Assembly (NCBI GenBank): GCA_002293275.1
Contig: DBCX01000035.1
Coordinates: 1-6,821, forward strand
Direction of reading: 5' to 3'
DNA length: 6,821 nucleotides
From: Cyanobacteria bacterium UBA947
GTDB taxonomy: Bacteria; Cyanobacteriota; Vampirovibrionia; Gastranaerophilales; Gastranaerophilaceae
Shown here in pieces: positions 6,277 through 6,821 of this stretch. The notes under the pieces are model-generated. The model had not been told where the DNA came from. It ran no database searches and saw nothing but the letters and a program-made list of their open reading frames with translations. The first letter of the stretch is position 1; each line of letters starts with the position of its first letter. A program made the translations under genes and the position numbers.

Positions 6277-6821
6277 ATGAAAAACATTATGCTGATATAT
6301 CCGCCGGGGACAGCGGTTCAAAGAGGGGAAGACAGGTGCCAGATTAATCTTGATGCCGCCGTTGCTCAAGGTATCAGGGCGTGCAACGATTTGGGGTATG
6401 CTGCGGCTGTGTTAAAAAACCATAATGTTTTTCTAAAAGATTATCAGAGCGAGCATCTGACGGTGCAGGATTTGGTTGATGACATCAAAGATTTTAAGCC
6501 CGCTGTTGTTGTGATAAGCACGACCAACACGACGATTTTTGACGATTTGGAGATTGTTAAGGCGATTAAGCCGCATTCTGCCGGCGCGAGGATTGTTTTA
6601 AAGGGCGCGATTTTTTACGATCCGGAGCAGCAGATGCTGGATTTGCTTGATTTGAGCGATATTGACGTAATCATCGGCGGTGAGATAGATTTTGCGATTG
6701 AAAAAGTTGTGGAAGGCGATTACAGCGTTGATAATATTTTGTACAAAGATGAAAACGGCGTTTTCCAAAAAACGCGGTTCGGGGTTTGGGGTGAAGATTT
6801 GGACTCGCGGCCTTTTCCGGC
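6277..6821 (+). CDS. Cobalamin-binding-domain protein, probable B12-dependent radical SAM enzyme (3' end outside window)
   Basis: The frame starts at ATG 6277 and stays open to the window edge (181 codons seen). MLIYPPG (5-11) is the typical first strand of the B12-binding domain in BchE/HpnJ-like radical SAM proteins. Next come RGEDRCQIN (16-24), RACNDLGYAAAVL (34-46), a second strand VVVIST (77-82), and DVIIGGE (130-136), which matches the usual D-x-V-x-x-GE pattern. DLDSRPFP (174-181) matches the linker that in this family precedes the radical SAM barrel. The barrel with its CxxxCxxC motif would lie just beyond the window, so radical SAM activity is inferred. No DxHxxG cobalamin-ligand motif is seen, as in many members of this class, so cobalamin binding is also inferred. 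GGGG at 6267-6270 is a weak ribosome site six bases upstream. The gap of three bases after the CdsA-like gene implies the same operon. Confidence 0.75.
   Translation, partial: MKNIMLIYPPGTAVQRGEDRCQINLDAAVAQGIRACNDLGYAAAVLKNHNVFLKDYQSEHLTVQDLVDDIKDFKPAVVVISTTNTTIFDDLEIVKAIKPHSAGARIVLKGAIFYDPEQQMLDLLDLSDIDVIIGGEIDFAIEKVVEGDYSVDNILYKDENGVFQKTRFGVWGEDLDSRPFP

Noticed and set aside
1..6821. CRISPR array, tRNA, rRNA, or insertion sequence
   Set aside because: No regularly spaced direct repeats, no tRNA-like cloverleaf or rRNA sequence noticed, and no transposase frame; the window is almost fully covered by protein genes.

Overview
The window is a densely packed, all-coding stretch (largest gene-free gap 30 bases) of a bacterial genome of intermediate GC. 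Bacterial gene style is clear from Shine-Dalgarno sites and ATGA stop/start overlaps. The content (multi-spanning GT-C glycosyltransferases, a CdsA-like membrane protein, two kinds of radical SAM enzyme) suggests an anaerobic or microaerophilic bacterium making an unusual envelope glycolipid or polysaccharide. No gene here fixes the taxon, and I do not name one.

Layout. Bases 1-967 hold the 3' part of a GT-C type membrane glycosyltransferase (GT-A). Its stop overlaps by ATGA the start of a second, full-length one (964-2760, GT-B). One base later a radical SAM/SPASM protein ends; it lies on the opposite strand (3829 back to 2762). Thirty bases beyond its start, a third glycosyltransferase (3860-5497, GT-C3), a clear full-length paralogue of GT-B, starts on the plus strand. 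GT-C3 overlaps by ATGA a CdsA-family protein (5494-6273), and three bases later begins a cobalamin-binding-domain protein, probably a B12-dependent radical SAM enzyme, cut by the window edge (6277-6821).

How they may work together (inference). GT-C enzymes take sugar from a polyprenyl-phosphate donor and act on the outer face of the membrane. CdsA-type enzymes activate a lipid phosphate with CTP at the membrane. Radical SAM enzymes modify unactivated carbons. Together this looks like an accessory pathway for building and decorating a membrane lipid or glycan.

Most notable points. (1) The short gap between the divergent radical SAM gene and GT-C3 is a two-fold symmetric element. Each half carries TGN-TATGAT followed by exactly seven bases and ATG, so it reads as two mirror-image extended -10 promoters, both predicted to give leaderless messages. 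(2) The CdsA-like protein keeps the family frame but has lost several normally invariant acidic or histidine residues. (3) The radical SAM gene sits antisense between two paralogues that would otherwise be tandem.
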